A stretch of 64,000 nucleotides of DNA, taken from the NCBI GenBank assembly GCA_030407085.1, contig CM059584.1, positions 100,377,001 through 100,441,000 on the forward strand, in the 5' to 3' direction. Shown here one piece after another: positions 1 to 11,400 of this stretch. The translations under genes and the position numbers were made by a program. Position 1 is the first letter of the stretch. Each line of letters begins with the position of its first letter. Under the pieces are notes generated by a model. That model did not search any database. It saw only the letters and a program-made list of their open reading frames with translations, and had not been told where the DNA came from. The DNA is from Trichopria drosophilae (Eukaryota > Arthropoda > Insecta > Hymenoptera > Diapriidae).

Positions 1-1404
1 AAAGTGGATATAAACCCCTTTTTCTATTCCGTTGAAAGTTCTCTTTATAGTTTTCCTCAATTGCTAAATTAAATGTACATTAAAAGTAATCAATCATTTT
101 TATTTATTATATCAATCCAATTGTTAATACAAAGTTTTATACATGTAAATAATTGGCACAATTGTCATATGTCGTAAACATACATGACTGATAAGAGAAA
201 CAATTTCTTTTTAGTGCAAGTATTACATTTCCGGCGTATTACTATTTCAATTGCAAACGACATCACTTTATGATCTATCTAATTAAATTATCAACATTAA
301 AACTTTGCGAGCACGGTGATCAGATAGTCTCGCCAACTTATATAGCTATCTCGACGGTTCACCACGTACATGTACCAACTCGTGTTATATGGAAGCAAGG
401 GGATTCGTATAATAAGTAGCATATATGCTATTCTAAACACAACTTATAATTAATATCAGATTTCAAAGAGTCGATCGTAAATCCAAGTCAATCCAATATA
501 AGATGTAGTTAACTATTATACGAGATACTTCCCAGCTTCAACGTATTTTGAATTAATGACAACCCTTAGCTTATTGATGTGCTTATTAGGATTATTTTGA
601 AAATTATTAATAATATTTTGATTATTAAAATTACTATTATTATTGTTTATTACATTTTATTTTATGCATTTCCTAAATCCCTATTGGCATTTCTCATTAA
701 ACAAACCTACATCTCCAAATACTATTCATGACATCTCAAAAAATTGCTATTAGAATTAATGTTCTCAATATGAACAAATAATGTCTAAAAAACCATATTT
801 ATATTGAAAACATTCAATACATATATGGTATTTTGTAGAATAGGACCAATTCTTATACATTTGTATCCTAATTTTTCAGTTGTTCGTAAATTTGTATTGG
901 TGTATTTTAATGATTACTTTTCTGAAATTACTGTTAACTGCAAAAAGCCGATATAATATAAATGTGCTAAAAACATGAATCTACCAATCTTTGTCGTAAT
1001 CGAATCTAACTAGGTCATGGGGTAGAGCCCCAGTTTCAGTTAATTACTGGAGACCGCAAGGGCAAAGATCTTACTTTTCTATCCATGATATGATATACAC
1101 AAGTAAAATTAATATTCCAAATAACGTGGAAATATATCATACAATGACAAATATAAATAAATATTTAGGAAGGACAAACATGACTTATTTAAAATAAAGT
1201 TAAGAACTAAATAATTTATAATCTTATTCATAGTCGGAGATTTTTATTTAAAATGTACTTCAGTATTATTTTATATTAATTGGCAGGTAGCAGAGCAGAT
1301 TTCCCAAATTATTCCTTACTTCTTATCTTTATTCTTGCATAAAATGCAAGCAATCTCATAATGGCTATGATATGTAATTAATAATATAATATTAGATTAA
1401 ATAC
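1..1404. other. AT-rich DNA beside the Ig exon, no gene seen
   Basis: This stretch lies on the 3' side of the minus-strand immunoglobulin exon and is probably its following intron. It is AT-rich with stops in all frames. Two short GC-richer patches stand out, at about 297-422 and 1005-1080. The first has a 41-codon minus-strand frame with no recognisable homology. The second has no phase-compatible reading frame for the Ig gene. Neither can be called an exon. Confidence 0.5.
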
Positions 1405-1527
1405 CTCGTTCCCATACAGGCACGCTTGATGGATTGCTGTCTACTTCACATTTTAAACTGACGGACATTCCCTCTACGATCGGTATTCCAAAACCGGGAT
1501 ATCGACTTATCGCAAACGCTGGAACAT
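1405..1527 (-). CDS. Internal exon of an immunoglobulin-domain cell-surface protein (partial gene)
   Basis: Read on the minus strand, a TTTTTCAG acceptor opens an exon of 123 bases that closes at a GTATTT donor. Its one open frame gives about 41 residues with an immunoglobulin pattern: FGIPIVEG, then SLKCEVDSN with the strand-B cysteine, then VPVWER with the strand-C tryptophan. The exon starts and ends in phase 1, which is the usual arrangement for exons coding extracellular Ig modules. The second cysteine of the domain (strand F) must lie on the next exon, towards or beyond position 1. The protein is therefore likely a secreted or membrane Ig-superfamily adhesion or recognition molecule. 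The family member cannot be named from one exon. No other exon of this gene was found in the window, so its upstream introns may be very long. Splice sites, phase and motif agree, so I regard the exon as real; gene identity is open. Confidence 0.75.
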
Positions 1528-4182
1528 CTGAAAAACAACATAATATTTGTTTAAAATATTTTTTATTTAAAAATGTTCTGATGTACTATATATAAAATCG
1601 AATTTTAAATATTAAACAACCCAATTGGTAATTAATTTTAAAAATGTGAACAAAGTAATAAATTTCATCTTTTTTATGTAATAAAACATTCTACATTATA
1701 ACCATGTAAAATCATTGATATATGAACAAAGAAGAAATAATTCAAGGGATGAAGCAATTTTTATGAAACAGAATATCAAAATATTTTCCACGACGTAAAA
1801 CGTGTATTCGCTTTAAAAGGGATATGAAAGAATGGCTTCAATATTATGATCGAAATGTCGATAACATGACGTAATTTCAATATATAAATAATTAGTGCAC
1901 AATAATATGGTCATAATAAAAACCTTTCTCAGTACTCAGGATATTGTTAACGAGTATAAAATTCTGTCAACGAATATTTTGTATAATGTTAACGTAATTA
2001 ATAATAAGTCTTCTCCCTTCTTGAAAACGTAGCTTAAATGTTATTCGGAAATTTGTTGAATAAACTAGTGCAAATTCAAATAACCACTTGTCCTTATAAC
2101 AAGTCATAAATGATTGGATTGTGCGTTCATTATATTACACACCAATTCTGTTCAAACAACCGTTTATTTGCATCTTATTTGCATTGCACGCATGCTTATA
2201 AATCTTGTAAATAGTTAACAATAACGTTTTAAGTAAAACCAAAATAAGTAAAACATTAACAGAGAGTAATTTCTTAAATTAAACACATTTACACTTCCTT
2301 TGAAAATTCTGCAAGTTACACAGTAAGTTCATATAAAATTTATATACGTATAGCATCGCAGTTTTAAGACGACAGATATTTCATTACGTTATGAGAGGTT
2401 AAAGATTTTTTATTTTGAATGAACGATATGTCTGTCATTAGCAAAGCTATTTTGAAACGTTAAACCTATGATCGATAACGTTTATATCGCGAAAAATATT
2501 AAAAGTGTGACATTAACTACTTTTCTGAATATCTGGGTAAAATAGAAATATTTTATAATCTCCCAAGGCCTTTGCCAATGTTTCCGAATCACTTTACTTA
2601 TAAAAATTGCACATGCCACAAAAAAACGTAACAGAGTCAATTTTTTTCTGTTAGGGTAAAAAACGTTGAAAATTCAATTGGGCAAAATTCGAAAATTATT
2701 CAAGATAATTATCATTAATGCAACCTTAATATTAAAATAAGATACGTTCTATTAACCAAAAATTAAACAATAATTAATAAATCAAAACTATATATTAACA
2801 ATGCTCTAAAAAAACGTTGACCAACAATAATTAGATATTGCTGTACTAAAAATTTGGATTAATCTATGAAGACGTTTGATGTCTTAAAGTGCTCGTCTAG
2901 TCAAGCACTTGCACTGAAAGAAATGTTTGGAAAATACAGCCAGAAATATGGTTACTTGAGCCAAAAATACTTGAGTTTTAACCATAATGGCTGGACTAAC
3001 CGAACGTTTGATTCCGTGTATATGGTTTAAATAAAATATTAAATCTAAAGTCCAGAAAAAAATGTTTCTTTCTGAATGATATAATAAGAAAGTGGTTACT
3101 TTATTTTATTTTTTACGATTTTTTTTTTTAATTCTTAACATTTATTTTGAAAAATTCAACTATAATCAAGGACTGTTTCGAATTAAATGATAATTAAATC
3201 ATAAAATGGTCTATAAAAATGTTTTTATTTCTTTGGGTAACTGAGTCCTAGGTACAGAAGGTCTATCAAAAGTGTAATCGAAACTCAATTATTCGATAAT
3301 ACTTTTAAGACTATGCTGTTTTTCGTGATTTTTGGAATATTATTTTTGCTTTTTTACGATCCCCGTCAACTTCATTTGATTTGCTCTGTGACTCGAACAG
3401 TGAAGTTTCTTTGCTTCATATTGTTAGCAAGCATTCATTGATTTTCATAACAACTAATAGGCCACTCAGACTCATTAAAATTGAATTAAGTTACTCATGT
3501 GAAATTAAATGTATGAATCAATGAAGCTTCTTATTAAAAAGAAAACATGAATTCTTAATCCACTGGATTCAATAAACAAATAACTTCCATGCTCAACACT
3601 TTTAATTAATGCTATACAAAGATAATAAAAAAATAATCAATATAACCTTTAAGTAAAAAGCATTTGATGTATTGCTTAATTTGTTGCTCTAATCAAAGTT
3701 AGAAAATGAAGGAATTTTTCCACCTGTCCACATTTAGTTACACGGTATTCACTATAAACATTTTTACCACATGTGAACTGTAAACCAATAGCATTGAATA
3801 TTTTACAACGGGTGCTAAGAAAACAAAGTTAGCACTCATAGCTAAACATATTTAAGAATTGTTCAAACATCGAATTTTTCTATATCAACTTTGAAAAATT
3901 GCGATGAAATCGGTGCATCGTAGAGGTAATACAATTTGGTCAAGCAAGTATCTAAATACAATAGTAAAATATTAATGTCATGCCTTAGATGTCATTCTTT
4001 AGATATGATCTCTGGCATTTAGCAGTTGCGACTAACCTTTTTCTTGTTAAAACATGTTTACAATTATGATAATAATAATAATAATCCTTTTCACAAATAA
4101 TTGACTGATTCAGGAAATAAAGTTGTCTTACTCTTGCCGAAGATCTATAAATAAGCCTATAATGGTTTATTGAGCGAACACA
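1528..4182. other. AT-rich putative intron, no gene seen
   Basis: Very AT-rich sequence upstream (minus strand) of the Ig exon, with dense stops in all six frames. The only structure I noticed is at about 2889-3000. AGTGCT pairs with AGCACT across a short loop, and shortly after, a GCCA...ATGGTTA arm pairs with TAACCAT...TGGC. These may be remains of a small inverted-repeat element. Confidence 0.45.
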
Positions 4183-4710
4183 ATGCCCACGAGGCATGTA
4201 CATCTCCACCCCTCTCTTCACCATGTAGAAAGTGTAAGAATCCGGCCAGCGTTCCCTATGTCTGACCAGAAAATCCCAAGAATTGTAAAGCTCTGCCGAC
4301 AGGATTCTGACCAGGATAATCCTACCAGATTCCGATTAGAATCTTGCTTCTCCGACCAGGTTCCTATCGGATTCCTGCTTTGTCCGACCACTCACTTACA
4401 ACAAAATTTGATAAACCTAACCTAAATATACCTTGGTAAATTCAATCAGAATCTTGTCAGATTCTGAATAGAATCCCTAAGTAGGGTAAATGTGGTCAGA
4501 TTCTGGTCAGAATTACGGAAAATTTGAGGGAATTTCCACACGGACCTTAAGACGTGCATATATTTAGTTTTATATCCTGTTAAATCAATGAAGGAATATC
4601 CTGAAGATATCCTAAAGATAAGTGCGAAAATGATGAAATCGGACATTTGGATGTTCTGAAGAACACCTGAAGATATCTCAGCCAAAGATGCTGTACTGGT
4701 GGAAGTCATG
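4183..4710. repeat. Repeat block built from GATTCTG-type submotifs
   Basis: Variants of GATTCTG and its complement CAGAATC occur many times in both orientations, often next to a TGGTCAG or GACCAG core. One perfect small inverted repeat is CAGAATC-TTGTCA-GATTCTG near 4446-4465. Just downstream, CCTGAAGATATC appears twice (about 4600 and 4667). The block is GC-richer than its surroundings and has no convincing protein frame. It is most likely a degraded non-autonomous transposon with internal subrepeats. Its ends could not be fixed. Confidence 0.45.
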
Positions 4711-5369
4711 GATTCGACATGGAAGTGAGATATTCTCTCAATGATTCAAACTGTGAACTAATCTCTGCTCCCAATTAAGAATTCGTATATTATAGAACGG
4801 GATATGCTTTCGAGTAGTATTGTACGAAGTATTTAGCATTATCGAATCTATTTGTTACGGTAAAATCAATAAATGCAATATTATATACGTTCAATATATT
4901 TATTTGTATGGATGCCAGCAATGTGTTTAATTAGTATCAAGTCATTAATCGCTATAAATACTAATTTATATTAAAGTGATACATTCCATGATGCAAAAAT
5001 GATATTGATACTTTTGCACACAAAAAAAATGAATATTAACGTCGTCTTAAGATGTTCCATGATGAAGTTCTACAGCAATATTTCTCAAATTCTCCGAGTA
5101 ATGAAATGGCAAGTTTAGAATAACCGTCTATTATTCATGAGGTATACTTGTGGAATTACATTTTCGAATCATCCAAGACTGTGAACTATGCAGAGTCTAA
5201 TAGAATCATCCGTTGCTTTATAACTAATCTTAAGATTAATTAATAAAAAAGACCATAATTACTGTAATGCTGTTACGAAATAACTGAACTACGACGAAGC
5301 AAATTGAAACAATAATTAACAAAGTTATTTTAAACTAATTATAGAGATTTTAGTTGAGATTCTAAAGTA

Positions 5370-5730
5370 ATCGCAAGCGGGCCAAGAAAGGGTGACCGAG
5401 AAGGAGGCTGGAGCCGAGAGTTTGTACGACATTGAGAGAGTGAGGAAAGGCGAGTCTGTACTGGGTGGCTTCAAGTTATTCGTGGACCTCTAATAGTGTG
5501 GCGTGGTGACAATGCAGGCGTAATGAAAGCTCTGCTTACCCGAGTACCATCCACCCCTCACCCGCCATTCCTAACCCTGACCCCCCTCCTTTCGTCTCTG
5601 CCATGTAGCATCGTTCGCCGTTTGTACAGGCGACGTAAACACTGCACAAAGCGAACAATACATAGAAGTGTTTCGCAGACCTCGATCGCTTAATGAGAAC
5701 TTTAAAGCGCCTACGCGAACTGCTGCCATT
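5370..5730. other. GC-richer island, possible regulatory DNA
   Basis: An island of clearly higher GC and CpG content in AT-rich DNA. On the plus strand it includes a long pyrimidine run ending in CCATGTAG near 5610, which resembles a splice acceptor, but no matching donor or protein-like frame follows. On the minus strand a 72-codon frame is open but looks like chance. Possible uses are an enhancer, a short exon or an old element. Confidence 0.3.
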
Positions 5731-6237
5731 TCGACTTGAATATCCTATTTTCATTTGGCAATGTACCAGTAAATAGTTTGGCTATTGTTCGGTATTCTAT
5801 CACTCGCCGTTAGAAGTATCATGATGATGAGCGATACTGTCTCGGTCTTTTAATATTTAGATATTCCAGGTCGGATGTGCAATTTCGCTCTGTCATATAT
5901 TCGACCATTAAGTCAGGCCATATTCTATTCTTCCACGTATAATCCCGGTGATACCCATGAAAAGAACGGCTTTTTTTCTTCAGAGTCCACGGGAAGAAAG
6001 GGTATTTTACGACTTTGAACGTTTCGTAGAACTTTGTTTACTGAAGTACCACGATATTTTGTATTAAATATTTAGTATTTAATATTGAGACAAATGTCTA
6101 GTGATCTTCAAAATTCTTTTTGAATATTCATCAAGAAATACCAATAATTACTGAAATTCTTTTGAATAATATGAAAACAGAATTGTATATAGATGCCACA
6201 TTTTTTTTAGCAATCCGGGCATGAATCTCGATTTCCC

Positions 6238-6249
6238 GCCCTAGGGCGA
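6238..6249. repeat. Perfect 12-base palindrome CGCCCTAGGGCG
   Basis: A short perfect palindrome inside a small GC-rich patch (6215-6270). Flanking bases extend the pairing imperfectly (GATTTCC with AAATTGTC). It may be the remnant of a small element or a protein-binding site. Confidence 0.3.
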
Positions 6250-6600
6250 AATTGTCGGGCTCATGATATTGAGCCACACGTGCTTCGTATTAAAAAGTAT
6301 AGTATACATCACGCACGAAATAATGATCTCCATTGAGGGTGATTGTCGCCCTTGCTTTGTTGCAGCCACGTACTTCACGCTAGTCGAAAATCGATAACTG
6401 CGTTCTTGATACATAATCTACAATAGATGAGACCTAGATAATCGTATTCAATTACATCAGAAAATAGAATAATTCCAAACTGTATATAAAAAATTGATGG
6501 TACTTTTAAAATTGAAAGTACTCCCATGAAAACCATATGAATGTTGTCCAAATCTTTATTTTTGTGTTTAACCCTACGCATGATGGTTTAAAGTATTTTT

Positions 6601-6781
6601 TGTCACACCTGCACGAAAAGTCCATCTTTTCGCCAGGAAATTAGAGCGGAAAGTGCCTGTTTGCCGCCCGGTCTGATAAAGATGGGCGTTACCGGGCGGA
6701 AAAAATTTTACGGCCCGGTGACGTCATTCGGCGGGCGGAAACAAATTTTTGTTCCTCTCGCTTACAATCTGTTGACAGTCT
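6601..6781 (+). repeat. GC-rich dispersed repeat, copy A
   Basis: This 180-base segment matches, in reverse orientation, the segment at 23161-23309. Shared blocks in order are CACACnTGCAC, TCCATCTTTnCGCC, TTGCCGCCCGGT, ATAAAGATGGGC, a CACCGGG or TACCGGG block, then CCTCTC and ATCTGTTGACAG. Internally CCGCCCGGT pairs with ACCGGGCGG across an 18-base loop, so the single strand can fold. There is no protein frame. It is a non-autonomous mobile repeat of unknown class; ends and target duplication were not identified. Confidence 0.65.
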
Positions 6782-7425
6782 TTCATCGAATAACAATCTT
6801 TCACATGTGAAGATCATTGAATGTGATTGACAGCCCTGGAATACTTGACATGCCCTAAATAAAAAAAAATCATAAAGAATAAACTGTATTAAAAAATATC
6901 TACTTAAAATATTCTGGCAGCAGTGTCAGATTAGCCATTTTGAATTTATAAACATCAGATCCAATTTCGCAATCTGCGATTAGAAAATCCTACCGAATAG
7001 GTTGAAGTGTCCCAAAAGTATGCACTTATTACTTCTTGGCAAGACTTTTTAACCTAGAAATAAGAGTTCACAAAAATAGCCAAATTTAGTAGTATGACTC
7101 AACAGGGGAAATACTATACTAAAAGTGTATGCATAATCATATTTTTTTAATAATTGCAAATAAGTCCAGTATATTTATCTTATTGTTCTTTACAGCTTAC
7201 ATTACTAATTTAAATATACGTATAAAATATATTATTTCTTTATGTTTGGTATAAGTCGCATTCTTTCACTAATATATTTATCTATTTTTAACGGTTTTAT
7301 CTATTTCTCATCTATTTACTTCTCCCTTAATTTCTGCAGAGAATGCAAAGGTCTCTTATTCTTTTAAATCAACTCATTTTTATAATCTGCAAAAAATAAA
7401 TAATTAATAACTAAAAGTATATGCG

Positions 7426-7725
7426 GTATATCTCGACTTCTCCAAGGCATTCGATTCGATTCATCATAAAATTTTGGTTGCAAAGTTGCGAATTATATAT
7501 AGGTTTCGATGGAGCGTTGCTTGCATGGATTCACTTCAATAACTATTAGTTTGGTCGCAGGCCGTCGGTATAACGGGGTGAACTTTCGATTTTTATGCAT
7601 CCCCCTCAGGAATTTCGAAAGGATTTCACCAGGGACCCTTATTACTATTTCTATTATTTATTAATGACATAGGAAATGTTATTACACATTCTTAATTTCT
7701 CTTTTATGTGGATGGCCTGAAACGT
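7426..7725 (+). pseudogene. Decayed LINE reverse transcriptase core
   Basis: The plus strand encodes fragments of a non-LTR reverse transcriptase. The first is VYLDFSKAFDSIHHKILV, the palm aspartate motif region typical of Jockey/CR1/I-like LINEs (YLDFSKAFD is usual). About 180 bases on, and spread over shifted frames, come GISKGFHQGPLL (normally GVPQGS.LGPLL) and LLFINDIGNVI (FINDI block). Then comes FYVDGLK, which stands where the catalytic YADDLK motif should be, with ADD changed to VDG. There are several stops and at least two frameshifts, so no enzyme can be made. The class is clear from the order and spacing of these motifs. The clade cannot be settled without a search. Confidence 0.8.
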
Positions 7726-8425
7726 TGTTATCTCTCTTAGTTGCTTTCTAAAATCCGGCGAGATCTTTAGAATATAATAGTCTATTAGAGAGAATAAACC
7801 GCCTGGATTCTTCATGCGATCGACCAAAAACTTCACCGACACCACATCTATCATTAGTACATACAAATCATTTGTTCTTCCTATCTACTCTACACCTCTC
7901 ACCGATCTGGTATCTTCAAACAACGGCTGATATTTTATTCTATGAATCCGCCCAAAAAAATTCCCGCGGTATCTTTCTTTTAAAACGTCCAATCCTCTGC
8001 ATAGATTTTCACATGATATATCCCCTCATTTTCAGATCACAACAGTCCAGTGAGTGATTTATCAAATCTACTTAAATACCGCAGAGAGTTACTTCGCAGT
8101 TTTCGGACACCCTATGAAACCAACTTCAAGACTAATTTAATGTATTTTTACATAGTTAATCGTCTAAGTACGTGAAATATGTTTCTTTCCAAAATCTGAT
8201 CCAATTATTGACGTCTGCAGGAGTGAAATCCTCATCGCAGAATCTCCTTAATGGCATGTCATATATATTTCTATTTATTGATTTTCATCATGAATATTTT
8301 CATATTCGTATTGTATATTTATTTAGATTGAAAGTGTACTCCGTAAACAATTGTGTGAATTTTGATGAATATCGAGGGCGACTACTCACGAAAATAAATG
8401 TAATAATAATAATAAAGATAAAAAT
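7726..8425 (+). pseudogene. Probable 3' part of the same LINE remnant
   Basis: Sequence continuing from the reverse transcriptase core keeps long but broken plus-strand frames. It then ends in an AATAAA hexamer (about 8393) followed by a (TAA)n run at 8401-8415. A simple-repeat tail of this sort is common at LINE 3' ends. No LINE C-terminal motif can be named with certainty here, so the extent is inferred from the tail and the lack of any other explanation. Confidence 0.4.
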
Positions 8426-8429
8426 ACCT

Positions 8430-11400
8430 TCAAAAGTGATTGTATAATTCTTCAATTACGTACAACAGGCATCCGTTATATGTTTGAACCTTGTTTACAA
8501 TGTGAAAATACTCATGAACCACTTATTTTCAAGAGGGAAAATTAGTGATACTTTCTTTATAGCCGTCTATTTGAGCACCAATTGTAATTCGAATTTCTTT
8601 TAGTGCCATAAATAGGTGCCAACGCCTTCATCGGAATGTAATAAATTTACTCATTTGATGGTCCTTACTCTTAGGCAGTGGGTTCTCGTAGGGTTCATTG
8701 TACTACGAAATTTTGTCTTGAAAATATAAATGTATTCTTTAAAAAGTTATATGTACATTTTTTCATATGCATCCATAGCAATTATTCTCTGGAAAGAAAT
8801 AAAAAAGTTACGTGTTTTTTTAATGTACCTGAGTTTTATTTAGTATTCATGTATAATCAAATGAATGTAAATCGAAATATGTTATTGTTGCAAACAATTT
8901 CTAATAGAAAATTGGCTGTTCTAGGGCGTGTCTGCCTTTGAAAATTCCGTGCATTAATGATCAGTATAATCCATTTGTTTTTTCCTACTGTTTGTCAATA
9001 TTATGTAGAATTAATTCTCAAAATGAAACATAAAACAAACATATAGAAGTTATGAATTTAGGTAATTACGCCTTAAAAAACAAATTGTTCAAAATTTGTA
9101 TCAAAAATTTTCATTTAATATAATGTAAAATAAAATAAGCCGACATGTGTTGTAGAATTATAATACATGTGTTGTAATCTTTAAGACTTTACAACAAATT
9201 TATTATAATTCCACTGCAGGCCGCTAGGGGCATTATCCCTCTGTATCAAACATTTTCAAATAACATGCTTTAATCTGACACATGTATTGTAAAATTACAT
9301 TACGTATTGGAAAATAACTTCCCATACATTGATAAGATTACAAGCAGTCTTAACTGCGAATGTGAATAATTTTCTTCCGTAAAAATTGAATATTAACATT
9401 ACAAATTCACATTTTCAGACAGCAAAGGATGTTTTCAATTTAAATAGGATGACACTACTTCAAGTTTCACCAGTAAAGAAATTTCCCACATGATGCACAT
9501 ATAAATTAACTTAAGTTTGTTTTCACGGAACATGGGTGGATGGCAGTTCTTATTTAGAACATGGAGCACTTTACTTAATTTGGAATATGTGAAACTTATG
9601 GAAACGAAAAATATGAAAAAATCCTGTGAATAAATTGAGTTGTAAAATAATGTAAGCATTTCTCTTTTGCATTTTGATTTGTTTATGGTTTATATTTAAA
9701 TTGTTCAAATTACTTTACACCTTTTTACATAAACACAAATAATAGAGAATTACAATTTTTATGGCAGAAAATCTAGATTAACATTGAAAAAGTTGTATCT
9801 AAAATTTATACAAGTCCAAATTACAAGCAAATTTTATTGCACCATAAATTTTATTGTTGTTTTTATTTTCTTTGAGTATTCTTTGAAATTCTTTTCAGCT
9901 GAGAGAGACTGGAGGTACGAACGATGCTGAGATTTATTTAAAATATCATCGGCGATTCGGCGAAAGCCAATTAATATTATTATTTAAATACGATTCGTTA
10001 TTTTTATCACTGGTATTCCAAAAAATATACTAAATTTCAGTTTTAGACCATAGATCCGTTGCGGCTTTGAAAAGTGTCTGAAAAGAATGTACATACAATC
10101 GTTAGCGGAAAAAAGCCCTATAAAAAATAACCCAAAAAAAGTTTCAGAAAGAACAGCCCTGGAAGTAAAATCCCAAGCAAAAAATTACCGAGCATAAAAA
10201 ACTCGGGTAATAAGCGGTTGTAGTTCAGAACTCATTTGGTTCAAGTATAGTTGGTGAGTGACAACTAGTTGCATTATTCTAACAATGAAATAGCTTAATT
10301 CTTCAGATAATTTATGATCGTTGCAATTATATTATCTAAAACTTGATAATATTTTATTTATTGAAAACGTTATTTAAACCATTAATAAATCTGGTTTATA
10401 TTTCTCAACTGGTTTATTTCACCGTATTTAAAGAAGCTCTATTTATGAAAAAGAAAAATCGTGAGGGGATATCGCGCACTGTGAAATTCATATGCTGGAA
10501 AGTCAACATGACATAGTTCGTAATGTGATATGACATTACTGAATTTCTAATTGCGAACAAAATAAATGTTATTTAATAATAAAAATATACAAGTTTATTT
10601 CTCACGTTTACTTAAAAAAGAAAAGTTAGTATAATGAATAAATGTTGTCTATCCACCAGTATTGCTTTACATTTTATACCCTAGTTGTTGGTTTTCGAAT
10701 CTGGTATTATAAATATTATTACAAAATATGTTGTACAATTAACAGACCATGGGAGAATAACCAAGTTTGATTATTTCAGATTCTCTATGTAACTAAATAA
10801 TCAAATGCAGTGCGAGTATCGTATATCATCCTATAACTGAATTTACAGTAGTTTTGACAGATACGAGTCAGAGACAGAAACGACCTACATTCCCAGACAT
10901 TTTTATTTCGAATTATCATTTCGACTACGTACTATAAATGTAATTGGTAACGTTGTGCAATACGTGAGTTTCTAAATGAGTATTTAACTAACGTGTACTA
11001 AACAATTCTAGGCGGATATTCCAATATTAAATAAAAATGAAACATATATTAAAAATTCTTTAAGCATTTGTAAATTGGAGGCAGTGAATGATTGATTTTA
11101 AAATTTTCACTAAAAATGTTTTGCATTACAATAACGGTATATTTTCTTCCAGAAACTGATTTATTAAATAGCAACATTGTCAAGAACATAATTTTTATAT
11201 TTATGTGCTGACGATCCTGAAAGTTAATTTTAAGTAAGATATACTACTAACCAGTTCTCACATAATTTGTTTCAATTCATTGAAAAGAGACGCGTGAAAT
11301 GCTTCACTAAATTTTAAATTAAATCATTATTGTAAAATACTGTATAATACTGTAAAAATACAAAAGAGAATAACAAATAAAATTTTATATTTAAATAAAG

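Noticed and set aside
297..422. 41-codon minus-strand frame downstream of the Ig exon
   Set aside because: No acceptor in a phase compatible with the Ig exon gives an open frame, and the translation has no Ig motif. Frames of this length are common by chance.
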